Below are positions 1-8,856 of a stretch of 64,000 nucleotides of DNA, piece by piece. Both the position numbers and the translations under genes were made by a program. The stretch is taken from positions 9,052,001 through 9,116,000 of the forward strand of contig NZ_CP107780.1 of NCBI RefSeq assembly GCF_036345175.1, written 5' to 3'. The notes under the pieces are model-generated. The model saw only the letters and a list, made by a program, of their open reading frames with translations, did not search any database and was not told the DNA's origin. Position 1 is the first letter of the stretch, and each line of letters opens with the position of its first letter. This DNA comes from Streptomyces sp. NBC_00576. Its GTDB lineage: Bacteria; Actinomycetota; Actinomycetes; Streptomycetales; Streptomycetaceae.

Positions 1-26
1 CGGCAGACGCCCGTTGCGCTCTTCGT

Positions 27-1178
27 TCATCTCGGCCAGGTCCGGAAGCAGGAGGTGATGACGGCCTCGGCGGGACGGCCGAGGAAGGAGGTGCGGGACC
101 CGGCGGGGGTACCGCCCGCCGGGGCGGTGTGAAAGTCGAGGTTCCACCAGTACAGGCCGGCCATGTCCTGGTCCCGGGCGACCCGGCAGGCCGCCTCGAA
201 CCAGCGTTGCTGCACCGTGGCGTTGAGTTTCCCCCCGCCCGTCCAGACAGCCGGGTGACGATACGCACCGTCCTCGGCGATGATGCCGACCTCGCTCAGG
301 ACGATCCGGGGCAGCTTCCCGGTGCTCTTGCGGTCCAGCCAGCGCTGCCAGCCCTCGGCGATCTCCGCGACGGAGGCGTCGTCCCCGAGCCGGGGGAGCG
401 GGAAGTACGCGTCGATGCCCAGATGATCGACGGGGACAGGGACGTGCCGGGACACGTAGTCGTCCCAGTTGGCGTCGTAGGACAGTTCACCGGAGAACGA
501 CTTGCGCGCAGTCGCGACCACCGAACGCCAGCGCGGATCGTCCTCCAGCGACGTCAACTCCGCCCCGAGGACAAAGGTGCTCGCGTGATGGGAGGCCGCG
601 ACGGCGAGATAGGGCGAGAGGAAAGCCTCGTACGACCGGAACCAGACCGCTCGGTCGACAGGGACGAGCGAGCCACGCCAGGCCAGGGGATCCCGGGCCA
701 CCAGGCTCCGCTCATCGAGAAGCGGACGCAGAGTGACGCGCAGCCCGGCCGCCACGGCGGTGTCCATGAGCATCCCCAGATGCCGTACGGAGGGAGTCCT
801 GGCCGAGGCGCCGACCCGGCTCGCCGCAGGACCGGCGGTCACGAAGGGAAAGGTCACCGAGATCGCGTTCATGTGCTTGCCGACCATGTAGTTCACCAGG
901 CGGAGCGCGTTGGCGCGCACGGACGCGTCCGTTTCCCCCGGGTAGCTGTACCAGAGCACCTGCGCGCCGAGTTGGGGATCCCCGCGCCGCCAGGGCCGGC
1001 CGACCCGAGCCGGGGCAGGCTGCTCGCTCGCCGAGGCGGATCCGGACGAGGACGAGGACGGCGACGCTGTGGTCGGCACCGGGGCCACGGCTCCCGGAGC
1101 GACACAACCGGACGTCAGCAGGAGAGCCGGGAGAGCCAGGAGAACAAGGAGACAAAGACTCCGAATACGTGTACGCAT
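27..1178 (-). CDS. Lipoprotein with TIM-barrel glycoside hydrolase features
   Basis: 383 aa exported lipoprotein. It has a basic N-terminus, a hydrophobic stretch and a lipobox (LTSGC) that places the lipidated cysteine at residue 25. A Ser/Pro-rich linker to about residue 60 follows, then a folded domain. Segments GAELTSL (Glu207), LGIDAYFP (about 253-260) and LSEVGI (Glu296) resemble the strand-end motifs of GH113/GTA-like TIM-barrel glycosidases, with the two glutamates placed as acid/base and nucleophile. The gene lies 3 nt downstream of a processive glycosyltransferase gene, so it may trim or release the polysaccharide made by that enzyme. The hydrolase fold is an inference from motifs; the substrate is unknown. 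Confidence 0.8.
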   Translation of the reverse strand: MRTRIRSLCLLVLLALPALLLTSGCVAPGAVAPVPTTASPSSSSSGSASASEQPAPARVGRPWRRGDPQLGAQVLWYSYPGETDASVRANALRLVNYMVGKHMNAISVTFPFVTAGPAASRVGASARTPSVRHLGMLMDTAVAAGLRVTLRPLLDERSLVARDPLAWRGSLVPVDRAVWFRSYEAFLSPYLAVAASHHASTFVLGAELTSLEDDPRWRSVVATARKSFSGELSYDANWDDYVSRHVPVPVDHLGIDAYFPLPRLGDDASVAEIAEGWQRWLDRKSTGKLPRIVLSEVGIIAEDGAYRHPAVWTGGGKLNATVQQRWFEAACRVARDQDMAGLYWWNLDFHTAPAGGTPAGSRTSFLGRPAEAVITSCFRTWPR

Positions 1179-1181
1179 CCC

Positions 1182-2630
1182 TCAGGCCGGCTTCGCTATC
1201 ACGACGAACTGGTTCTCCGCCCCGCGCAGACACCGCAGCAGCCCCCGGAAGGAACCGACCGCCTCCCACAGCGCGAAGAACGGCATCAGGGCGACCACCG
1301 CGACCGGCTCCCACCACAGACGACGACCGTTGGCCGACACCGAAGCGTTGATCTTGAGGCCCTCCCAGTACATCCAGACCGCGTAGCCCATGGTCACCGC
1401 CCACAGGGGCAGGATCCACGGCGTGACCGGCGACGTGTTGAGGTCGCCGAGCAGCGCGCCCACCGCCAGGACGACGCCCACGTGCTGGAAGGGACCCATG
1501 ACCCAGGTCGTCACGCTGTACATGAGCAGCGCCCTGGAGCGCCGCGGCAGACTGCGGTTGAAGGCCAGCCCCACCAGACCCCAGGACCAGCGCTCCCGCT
1601 GCTTGAGGAAGTCCCGCATGGTCGCCGGGGACGCGCCGTAACTGCGGCCCGAGAACCAGTCGCTGCGGCCCTTGTAGCGGCTCGCGAAGACCAGAGCCAG
1701 ATGAGCGTCCTCACAGATGGAGTCCGGGCCGAAGTCCCAGCCGATCGTCGCCTCGATGGACGCACGCAGCAACAGCAGCTCGCCATGCAGTCCGGCCAGC
1801 GGAGTACCCCCACCGGTGAGAACCGCGAAACGGGCGATGTCGTCGGCAGGACGGATCGCGTCGGCCAGCCAGGTCAGACGATTGACCGCGTTCTCGCGCG
1901 GATACGTCAGCATGCCCTGCGCCAGGTGCTTGCCCTCGGGACCGGCCCGGCGCTGGGCGTTGATGAAGCGCGCCACCTGTTCGGCCGTGTCGGGACCGAC
2001 GCCGGTGTCGTCGTCCATGTGCAACACCCACACGTCGTCAAGGGCCTCACCCTCGGCGATGCGCAACTCATGGGCGTAATGGTTGGCGCGGGCCTTGAAC
2101 CGGGTGCCGTTGGGAGTGCGGTAGGCCTTCGGCACGGCGACCACACGAATCAGAGGGCTGCGGGCAGCCAACGCGTCGATGCGGCCGGCGGCCTCGCAGC
2201 CCTCCTCCGTCAACACGTCGATACGCAGGGCGGGGAACCAGCGCGGCAGGAACGCGCAGTACGACAGCACCGACCGCTCCAACGCCGGGTAGGTGTCGTC
2301 GCGGCCGATGGTCGGAACGAGCACGACGAGCCGGTCGTGCAGCGCCGGGGCGGCCTCGATCCAGCCCCGCTGTCGCACGATACGACGGCGCGTCAGCACA
2401 GCGCCGGTGACCCCGACGAGCGAACTGACGACGGGCAGCGTCCACAGGACGGTGACCACCCAACCCATCAGCGTCACCCTGGGGGAGTACAGCGTGGAGG
2501 AGAAGGCGTAGGCGAGGCCCGCGGTGACCAGGAACGGCAGGAAGCCCGGCTTCCAGACCGCCTGACGCTTCACCATCCGCGCAGTGCGACGGGACGGGAA
2601 GACATCGACGCCGTCTGCGGAGGTGGTCAT
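1182..2630 (-). CDS. Processive membrane GT2 glycosyltransferase
   Basis: 482 aa from ATG 2630; a GTG two codons upstream (2636) is possible. Two N-terminal membrane segments (about residues 30-80) precede a GT-A catalytic domain. Several C-terminal membrane segments follow. The nucleotide-sugar and metal-binding aspartates appear as HMDDDTG (206-208), the acidic pair as CED (307-308), and the processivity signature Q-x-x-R-W as QRERW (344-348). Together these place it with cellulose/hyaluronan/poly-GlcNAc-type synthases that polymerise and export a chain. It is followed after 3 nt by the lipoprotein hydrolase gene, so a synthase-hydrolase pair for an extracellular polysaccharide is likely. 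No PilZ domain or separate export partner is visible. The sugar is unknown. Confidence 0.85.
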   Translation of the reverse strand: MTTSADGVDVFPSRRTARMVKRQAVWKPGFLPFLVTAGLAYAFSSTLYSPRVTLMGWVVTVLWTLPVVSSLVGVTGAVLTRRRIVRQRGWIEAAPALHDRLVVLVPTIGRDDTYPALERSVLSYCAFLPRWFPALRIDVLTEEGCEAAGRIDALAARSPLIRVVAVPKAYRTPNGTRFKARANHYAHELRIAEGEALDDVWVLHMDDDTGVGPDTAEQVARFINAQRRAGPEGKHLAQGMLTYPRENAVNRLTWLADAIRPADDIARFAVLTGGGTPLAGLHGELLLLRASIEATIGWDFGPDSICEDAHLALVFASRYKGRSDWFSGRSYGASPATMRDFLKQRERWSWGLVGLAFNRSLPRRSRALLMYSVTTWVMGPFQHVGVVLAVGALLGDLNTSPVTPWILPLWAVTMGYAVWMYWEGLKINASVSANGRRLWWEPVAVVALMPFFALWEAVGSFRGLLRCLRGAENQFVVIAKPA

Positions 2631-2641
2631 GATCACCCACT

Positions 2642-2670
2642 TGTATACATAAAGACCGACTCATCACCAA
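2642..2670 (-). promoter_or_regulatory. Sigma-70-like promoter for the glycosyltransferase operon
   Basis: On the minus strand TTGGTG (2670-2665) is followed, after exactly 17 nt, by TATACA (2647-2642). This is close to the vegetative consensus and unusually AT-rich here. The predicted start of transcription (about 2635) nearly coincides with the start codons at 2636/2630, so the mRNA would be leaderless or almost so. The -10 also forms the palindrome TGTATACA, which could serve as an operator half. Confidence 0.5.
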
Positions 2671-2838
2671 GGGCCGGAAAGCCCTTGAAGCACTAAGCGG
2701 AACCATGCATGCCGATTGTAGATTTTGTGAAGATGATTCCCGTCACAGGGCGGCACGCCCGAAACCGGCCCCGCAGCAGGTCCCGCGTCCGCCGGCTCGA
2801 TGGTCAGCGGCCTCCGTCAACACCGGTAGGCTCTTCAC

Positions 2839-3741
2839 ATGTCCGAACCGACCGGTGCCGCCCGCAGGCGCGGGCCCTTCAAGGTCGGGGACCAGGTTCA
2901 GCTGACCGACCCCAAGGGCCGCCACTACACGTTCACGCTCGAAGCTGGAAAGAACTTTCACACCCACAAAGGTTCCTTCCCGCACGACGAGCTGATCGGC
3001 GCACCCGAGGGCAGCGTTGTCCGCACCACCGGAAACGTCGCCTACCTCGCGCTGCGCCCCCTGCTCCCCGACTACGTCCTGTCCATGCCCCGCGGCGCCG
3101 CCGTGGTCTACCCCAAGGACGCGGGGCAGATCCTCGCCTTCGCCGACATCTTCCCCGGCGCCCGCGTCGTGGAAGCCGGCGTGGGCTCCGGCTCGCTCAG
3201 CAGCTTCCTGCTGCGCGCCATCGGCGACCAGGGCATGCTGCACTCCTACGAGCGCCGCGAGGACTTCGCCGAGATCGCCCAGGCGAACGTGGAGCGCTAC
3301 TTCGGCGGCCCCCACCCCGCCTGGCAGCTCACCGTCGGCGACCTCCAGGACAACCTGAGCGACACCGAGGTCGACCGCGTCGTCCTCGACATGCTCGCCC
3401 CCTGGGAATGCCTGGAAGCCGTCTCCAAGGCGCTCGTCCCCGGCGGCATCGTCTGCTGCTACGTCGCGACCACCACCCAGCTCGCCCGGACCGTCGAGTC
3501 CATCCGCGAGATCGGCTGCTTCAACGAGCCGTCCGCCTGGGAGTCGATGGTCCGCAACTGGCACATCGAGGGCCTCGCCGTCCGCCCCGACCACCGCATG
3601 ATCGGCCACACCGGCTTCCTGCTCACCGCCCGCCGCCTCGCCGACGGCGTCGAGCCGCCCATGCGCCGCCGCCGCCCCTCCAAGGGCTCCTACGGCGAGG
3701 ACTACACCGGCCCCAACGCCGACGGCGGCAACGGCCGCTGA
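2839..3741 (+). CDS. trmI: tRNA (adenine-N1)-methyltransferase TrmI (position 58)
   Basis: 300 aa. Class I SAM-dependent methyltransferase that makes m1A58 in the T-loop of tRNA, normally as a homotetramer. The small N-terminal beta domain (to about residue 70) is followed by the SAM-binding motif VVEAGVGSGS (110-119) and by a DMLAPWE motif IV. The length and the RRR-rich C-terminus fit actinobacterial TrmI. No Shine-Dalgarno sequence precedes ATG 2839. TAGGCT at 2827-2832 lies 6 nt before the ATG, which suggests a leaderless transcript. In actinomycetes this gene usually sits just upstream of the proteasome ATPase, as here. Confidence 0.93.
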   Translation: MSEPTGAARRRGPFKVGDQVQLTDPKGRHYTFTLEAGKNFHTHKGSFPHDELIGAPEGSVVRTTGNVAYLALRPLLPDYVLSMPRGAAVVYPKDAGQILAFADIFPGARVVEAGVGSGSLSSFLLRAIGDQGMLHSYERREDFAEIAQANVERYFGGPHPAWQLTVGDLQDNLSDTEVDRVVLDMLAPWECLEAVSKALVPGGIVCCYVATTTQLARTVESIREIGCFNEPSAWESMVRNWHIEGLAVRPDHRMIGHTGFLLTARRLADGVEPPMRRRRPSKGSYGEDYTGPNADGGNGR

Positions 3742-3936
3742 CCGCATCAACGCACCGGCACCGTGGCCGAGTTCCCGCAGCACACCGGGAACTCGGCCAC
3801 AACTCTTTCCCGTTGACGCCCCAACGGCACCAGTGCTGACACCAAGCACCGCATGCCCCGCCGTTCCCCCGCACTGTGACGTGTGGCACTATGCGGGACA
3901 CCCCACCGGCACAGCCCTCCACGGGAGACACTCCGA

Positions 3937-4512
3937 GTGCAGCAATCCGCCGTCCCGGAACTCGCACACACGCACACCCGCCCCATCCACTGGCTCGCCA
4001 CGGCCACCGCCCTCGCCGGCGTCGTCGCCCTCTCCTCAACCCTCCAGCCAGACTCCGCCACCGCGGCCCAGGCGGCCGGCCCCGCGGGAAGACCCGCCGC
4101 GGCCGCAGCACCCCCCGACCCCACCGGATTCGCCTTCCCCCTCCAGTGCGGCCCGCTCCCGGTCCTCGTACAGAACAAGGCCACCGGTGACCTCGACGGC
4201 GACGGCAGGCCCGAAACGGTCGCCTCCGTACGCTGCGACGCCGGCTCCGGCACCCCGCCCAACGGCGTGTACGTCCTCACCCAGGCCGCCGACGCCGAGC
4301 AGCCGCGCATCGTCGCGACCCTCGTTGACCCCAAGGACCGTTTCAGCGTCACCGACCTCACCGTCAGCGACGGTGCCGTCACGGCCACGCTCCTCGGCTA
4401 TTCGTCCCTCGACGTCCCCAGATGCTGCCCCGACGTCGACGAGCGGGCCAAGTGGCAGTGGAAGAACGGCGCGTTCCTCCGCTCGACACCCGCCGGCGCG
4501 CGCAGCGTGTGA
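3937..4512 (+). CDS. Secreted protein of unknown function
   Basis: 191 aa. I chose GTG 3937, which follows a GGGAGA sequence, over the upstream in-frame codon at 3883 because it leaves a compact signal peptide: charged/histidine N-terminus, hydrophobic core (LATATALAGVVAL) and an Ala-x-Ala-like cleavage region. The mature part has DLDGDGRPE, an FG-GAP/calcium-loop-like aspartate motif, plus five cysteines (including CCP), suggesting disulfides. I do not recognise a family beyond a conserved Streptomyces exported protein. It stands between trmI and the ferredoxin with no obvious operon partner. Confidence 0.7.
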   Translation: MQQSAVPELAHTHTRPIHWLATATALAGVVALSSTLQPDSATAAQAAGPAGRPAAAAAPPDPTGFAFPLQCGPLPVLVQNKATGDLDGDGRPETVASVRCDAGSGTPPNGVYVLTQAADAEQPRIVATLVDPKDRFSVTDLTVSDGAVTATLLGYSSLDVPRCCPDVDERAKWQWKNGAFLRSTPAGARSV

Positions 4513-4629
4513 CACGCGACGAGTGATCGACATGCGGCCGCGGAAAATCCGCACGGCCAACGCCCTGTGAGAAACCAGACAACTGCAGGAGCGCGAATCA
4601 GCCAGAGGTGGCGCGGAGTGGTCGGACGA

Positions 4630-4929
4630 TCACGCCGCGTCCGGGCCGAAAACCTCGACCCTGTCCGAAACTCGACGTACGTGAATACAGTCGCCCGGAC
4701 ATTCCTTCGCGGAGTCGACCACATCCGTCAGCAACGGCAGCGGAACGGGCGTCGTCGCCCCCGGGGCCTGCAACAACTCGTCCCCCGGACTCTTCACATA
4801 GGCCAACCCGTCGATGTCCAGCTCGAAGACCTCAGGCGCGTACTGGACACAGATTCCGTCCCCTGTGCACAGGTCCTGATCGATCCAGACCTCCAACGCC
4901 TCACCGCCGGCCACGGCCTCCTCCTGCAT
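4630..4929 (-). CDS. Small ferredoxin ([3Fe-4S]/[4Fe-4S] type)
   Basis: 99 aa from ATG 4929, which lies 8 nt from an AGGAG; an ATG two codons upstream (4935) is too close to that site. Cluster ligands appear in DLCTGDGIC (Cys-x5-Cys) and ECPGDCI. The first set has the spacing and missing cysteine typical of the single-cluster ferredoxins that pass electrons to cytochromes P450. Proline/leucine-rich filler separates the halves. A ferredoxin directly upstream of arc is usual in Streptomyces. Its redox partner is unknown; the only P450 in this window is rarE, 31 kb away. Confidence 0.88.
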   Translation of the reverse strand: MQEEAVAGGEALEVWIDQDLCTGDGICVQYAPEVFELDIDGLAYVKSPGDELLQAPGATTPVPLPLLTDVVDSAKECPGDCIHVRRVSDRVEVFGPDAA

Positions 4930-5144
4930 GGTCATATCTCCTGCCGTTTCTGTCCCGAGCAAGACAATCCGACGGCAAGTCGGCCCAGCTCTGACGGGTG
5001 TTGAACACTTCGACCCTACCTCCGGCCGCTTCCCAATCATGTTCTGTGGGTATTCCCCTGGCGTGAGGGAGAGCGCAAGGGTGAAGATCGGACACACCCC
5101 GACAGTCTTTGTGATCTAGGGGTTTCAATCGACACCCACCCAGG

Positions 5145-5150
5145 TAGGGT
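5145..5150 (+). promoter_or_regulatory. Putative -10 element for arc
   Basis: TAGGGT in the context GTAGGGTCTG, 39 nt before the chosen arc start. The same ten bases occur before pup (8813-8822). The -35 region (TTTCAA near 5123) is weak, so this rests mainly on the shared sequence. Confidence 0.3.
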
Positions 5151-5188
5151 CTGGAAGCGTCCAGCTCCCCTTGGAGGAGGTGAGGACC

Positions 5189-6955
5189 GTGGCAGCCCAC
5201 GACGACGACATGAACCGCGGCATCCGCCCGGGACGAGGGTCCGACGACCCGTCCGGGCAGATTGCCTACCTTGAGCAGGAGATCGCCGTCCTGCGGCGCA
5301 AGCTCGCCGACTCTCCGCGACACACGAGGATTCTCGAAGAGCGGATCGTCGAACTGCAGACCAACCTGGCCGGCGTGTCCGCACAGAACGAGCGGCTCGC
5401 CAACACACTCCGAGAGGCCCGCGACCAGATCGTGGCCCTCAAGGAGGAAGTCGACCGGCTGGCACAGCCCCCGGCCGGCTTCGGTGTCTTCCTGGTCGCC
5501 AATGAGGACGGCACGGCCGACATCTTCACCGGAGGCCGCAAACTCCGCGTGAACGTCAGCCCCAGCGTCGAGCTCGAAGAGCTACGACGCGGCCAGGAAG
5601 TGATGCTCAACGAAGCTCTCAACGTGGTCGAGGCCATGGACTACGAGAGCGTCGGCGACATCGTCACCCTCAAGGAGATCCTTGAGGACGGAGAGCGCGC
5701 CCTGGTACAGGGGCACACCGACGAGGAACGGGTGGTACGGCTCGCCGAGCCGCTCCTGGACGTCGTCATCCGCCCAGGCGACGCCCTCCTGCTCGAACCC
5801 CGCTCCGGATACGTCTACGAGGTCGTACCGAAGAGCGAGGTCGAGGAACTGGTCCTCGAAGAAGTACCCGACATCGGCTACGAGCAGATCGGCGGCCTGG
5901 GCAACCAGATCGAGATGATCCGCGACGCGGTCGAACTCCCGTACCTCCATCCCGACCTCTTCAAGGAGCACGAACTCAGGCCACCCAAGGGCGTCCTGCT
6001 GTACGGGCCCCCCGGATGCGGAAAGACACTCATCGCCAAGGCCGTCGCCAACTCGCTGGCCAAAAAGGTCGCCGAAGTCACCGGCCAGGCCCAGGGCAAG
6101 AGCTTCTTCCTCAACATCAAGGGCCCCGAACTCCTCAACAAGTACGTCGGCGAGACCGAGCGGCAGATCCGCCTCGTCTTCCAGCGTGCAAGGGAGAAGG
6201 CCAGCGAAGGAACCCCCGTCATCGTCTTCTTCGACGAGATGGAATCCCTCTTCCGCACCCGCGGATCCGGCGTCAGCTCGGACGTGGAGAACACCATCGT
6301 CCCCCAGCTCCTCGCCGAGATCGACGGCGTGGAAGGCCTGCAGAACGTGGTCGTCATCGGCGCCTCCAACCGCGAGGACATGATCGACCCCGCCATCCTG
6401 CGCCCTGGCCGCCTCGACGTGAAGATCAAAATCGAACGTCCGGACGCCGAATCCGCCAAGGACATCTTCCAGAAGTACCTCACCGACCGCCTCCCGCTGC
6501 ACCCCGAAGACGTGGGGGAGCACGGTGGCGACAAGGTGGCCACGGTCCAGAGCATGATCCAGACAGCCGTGGAACACATGTACACGGAATCCGAGGAGAA
6601 CCGCTTCCTGGAAGTCACCTACGCCAACGGTGACAAAGAAGTCCTCTACTTCAAGGACTTCAACTCCGGCGCCATGATCGAGAACATCGTGGGCCGGGCC
6701 AAGAAGATGGCGATCAAGGACTTCCTCGACCACAAGCAGAAGGGCATCCGCGTCTCCCACCTCCTCCAGGCTTGCGTGGACGAGTTCAAGGAGAACGAGG
6801 ACCTCCCCAACACCACCAACCCCGACGACTGGGCCCGGATCTCCGGAAAGAAGGGCGAACGGATCGTCTACATCCGTACGCTCATCACCGGAAAGCAGGG
6901 CGCGGACACCGGACGCTCCATCGACACGGTGGCCAACACCGGTCAGTACCTGTAA
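5189..6955 (+). CDS. arc: Proteasome-associated AAA ATPase (ARC/Mpa)
   Basis: 588 aa hexameric ATPase that recognises pupylated proteins, unfolds them and feeds them to the 20S proteasome. GTG 5189 is preferred because GGAGGAGG (5173-5180) lies at normal distance; the upstream in-frame TTG 5171 and GTG 5180 overlap that site. Domains: N-terminal coiled coil (about 25-95, which binds Pup), two OB folds (about 97-225), then an AAA module with Walker A GPPGCGKT (273-280), Walker B VIVFFDE (Asp349, Glu350) and the arginine-finger region. The C-terminus ends GQYL, whose penultimate tyrosine is the gating motif that docks into the PrcA ring. A strong terminator follows, so arc is transcribed separately from dop. 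Confidence 0.97.
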   Translation: MAAHDDDMNRGIRPGRGSDDPSGQIAYLEQEIAVLRRKLADSPRHTRILEERIVELQTNLAGVSAQNERLANTLREARDQIVALKEEVDRLAQPPAGFGVFLVANEDGTADIFTGGRKLRVNVSPSVELEELRRGQEVMLNEALNVVEAMDYESVGDIVTLKEILEDGERALVQGHTDEERVVRLAEPLLDVVIRPGDALLLEPRSGYVYEVVPKSEVEELVLEEVPDIGYEQIGGLGNQIEMIRDAVELPYLHPDLFKEHELRPPKGVLLYGPPGCGKTLIAKAVANSLAKKVAEVTGQAQGKSFFLNIKGPELLNKYVGETERQIRLVFQRAREKASEGTPVIVFFDEMESLFRTRGSGVSSDVENTIVPQLLAEIDGVEGLQNVVVIGASNREDMIDPAILRPGRLDVKIKIERPDAESAKDIFQKYLTDRLPLHPEDVGEHGGDKVATVQSMIQTAVEHMYTESEENRFLEVTYANGDKEVLYFKDFNSGAMIENIVGRAKKMAIKDFLDHKQKGIRVSHLLQACVDEFKENEDLPNTTNPDDWARISGKKGERIVYIRTLITGKQGADTGRSIDTVANTGQYL

Positions 6956-6965
6956 AAAACGGGGT

Positions 6966-7008
6966 GGCTGCGGGTGCCCTCACCGGGCACCCGCAGCCAA
7001 CTGTTTTT
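6966..7008 (+). terminator. Rho-independent terminator after arc
   Basis: A perfect 14-bp stem (GGCTGCGGGTGCCC, 6966-6979, with its complement at 6985-6998), a 5-nt loop and then AACTGTTTTT. One of the few terminators here with a real U-tract. Confidence 0.85.
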
Positions 7009-7189
7009 CAGGCCACAGCCGGAGCGAGGCAATGACGCAAATGATCTCCCCACCAGCGCAAAGGCGTTCTAGGCTCTTTCGTACCGCCGAGTCGCGCAGT
7101 GCGGGGACGGGCACCGCACACGCACCGGAGCACCACCGGTACTTGAGCGGCGTCCCCGACCGAGGACACCGCCGGGCAAGGAGGGCCGC

Positions 7190-8701
7190 ATGACCGTACG
7201 GCGAGTAATGGGCATCGAGACGGAGTACGGGATCTCCGTCCCCGGCCACCCGAACGCCAATGCCATGCTCACCTCGTCCCAGATCGTCAACGCCTACGCG
7301 GCGGCGATGCACAGGGCCCGCAGGGCCCGCTGGGACTTCGAGGAGGAGAACCCGCTGCGCGACGCGCGAGGCTTCGACCTCGCCCGAGAAGTCGCCGACT
7401 CCAGCCAGCTCACCGACGAGGACATCGGCCTCGCCAACGTCATCCTCACCAACGGCGCGCGGCTGTACGTCGACCACGCACACCCCGAATACAGCGCCCC
7501 CGAGGTCACCAACCCCCGCGACGCCGTCCTCTGGGACAAGGCCGGCGAACGCATCATGGCCGAAGCCGCCGAACGCGCCGCCCAGCTCCCCGGCGCCCAG
7601 CCGATCCACCTCTACAAGAACAACACCGACAACAAGGGCGCCTCCTACGGCACGCACGAGAACTACCTGATGAAGCGGGAAACCCCCTTCTCGGACATCG
7701 TGCGCCACCTCACGCCCTTCTTCGTCTCCCGCCAGGTCGTCACCGGCGCCGGCCGCGTCGGCATCGGCCAGGACGGCCACGAACACGGCTTCCAGCTCAG
7801 CCAGCGCGCGGACTACTTCGAGGTCGAGGTGGGCCTGGAGACCACCCTCAAGCGCCCGATCATCAACACCCGGGACGAGCCCCACGCGGACGCGGAGAAG
7901 TACCGCCGCCTCCACGTGATCATCGGTGACGCGAATCTGTCGGAGATCTCGACCTACCTGAAGCTGGGAACGACGGCACTGGTCCTGTCGATGATCGAGG
8001 ACGGCTTCATCGCGGTCGACCTGGCTGTCGACCAGCCCGTACGCACCCTCCACCAGGTCTCCCACGACCCGACGCTCAAGCGCCTGGTCACCCTACGCAG
8101 CGGACGCACACTGACCGCCGTACAACTTCAGATGGAGTACTTCGAACTCTCGCGCAAGTACGTGGAGGAGCGGTACGGGGCCGACGCCGACGACCAGACC
8201 AAGGACGTCCTGGCCCGCTGGGAAGACACCCTGAACCGCCTGGAGAACGACCCCATGAGCCTCGCCGGCGAGCTCGACTGGGTCGCCAAGCGAGAACTCA
8301 TGGAGGGCTACCGGCGCCGCGACGACCTCGACTGGGACGCCGCGCGGCTGCACCTGGTCGACCTCCAGTACGCGGACGTAAGGGCCGAGAAGGGCCTCTA
8401 CAACCGCCTCGTGGCCCGTGGCCGCATCAAGCGGCTGCTGGACGAGGGCGAGGTCGAGAGGGCCCGTACGAAGCCTCCGGAGGACACACGCGCCTATTTC
8501 CGCGGACGCTGCCTGGAGCAGTACGCGGACGACGTCGCCGCGGCCTCCTGGGACTCCGTGATCTTCGATCTGCCGGGCCGGGACTCGCTACAGCGCGTCC
8601 CAACCCTGGAGCCGCTTCGCGGAACGCGTAATCACGTGAAAGAGCTCCTGGACCGCTGCCGCACGGCAGAAGACCTGGTCAGGGTCCTGTCGGGCCACTG
8701 A
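7190..8701 (+). CDS. dop: Pup deamidase/depupylase Dop
   Basis: 503 aa. ATP-dependent carboxylate-amine ligase fold (glutamine synthetase-like). It converts the C-terminal Gln of Pup to Glu and also removes Pup from substrates. The start has a good site (GGAGGG, 5 nt). Seen: IETEYG at 9-14 (metal/ATP glutamates), the catalytic Asp95 in YVDHAHPEY, and an insertion around residues 40-80 (RARWDFEEEN to LTDEDIG) that matches the Dop loop missing from PafA. INTRDEPHAD, shared with PafA, lies near residue 222. The Pup encoded downstream ends in Gln, so Dop activity is required here. Confidence 0.96.
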   Translation: MTVRRVMGIETEYGISVPGHPNANAMLTSSQIVNAYAAAMHRARRARWDFEEENPLRDARGFDLAREVADSSQLTDEDIGLANVILTNGARLYVDHAHPEYSAPEVTNPRDAVLWDKAGERIMAEAAERAAQLPGAQPIHLYKNNTDNKGASYGTHENYLMKRETPFSDIVRHLTPFFVSRQVVTGAGRVGIGQDGHEHGFQLSQRADYFEVEVGLETTLKRPIINTRDEPHADAEKYRRLHVIIGDANLSEISTYLKLGTTALVLSMIEDGFIAVDLAVDQPVRTLHQVSHDPTLKRLVTLRSGRTLTAVQLQMEYFELSRKYVEERYGADADDQTKDVLARWEDTLNRLENDPMSLAGELDWVAKRELMEGYRRRDDLDWDAARLHLVDLQYADVRAEKGLYNRLVARGRIKRLLDEGEVERARTKPPEDTRAYFRGRCLEQYADDVAAASWDSVIFDLPGRDSLQRVPTLEPLRGTRNHVKELLDRCRTAEDLVRVLSGH

Positions 8702-8814
8702 GCGGGCCTTTGGGGCGCGGCGGCCGGGCAGGGTGGAAAGTGTGGCGTCCGGGAATCATCGAGGTGGTTCCCGGACGTTGTAGCAACTGCGGGGCCAATG
8801 TCGGACCCTGCTTG

Positions 8815-8820
8815 TAGGGT
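8815..8820 (+). promoter_or_regulatory. Putative -10 element for the pup-prcBA operon
   Basis: TAGGGT within GTAGGGTCTG, 36 nt before the pup ATG and identical over ten bases to the arc element. No clear -35 is visible. Confidence 0.3.
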
Positions 8821-8856
8821 CTGATCAAGAACGTCGAACCGAGCGGGGTGAGGGTT

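Noticed and set aside
129..2696. Long open frame on the plus strand (855 codons) antisense to the lipoprotein and glycosyltransferase genes.
   Set aside because: Composition is Arg/Gln/His/Pro-rich without motifs; it is the high-GC shadow of two genes that have clear domains.
7624..7632. CACCGACAA, the reverse of the PafBC -35-like element, inside dop.
   Set aside because: It lacks the matching -10 at the 8-nt distance and encodes a conserved protein segment (NNTDNKG).
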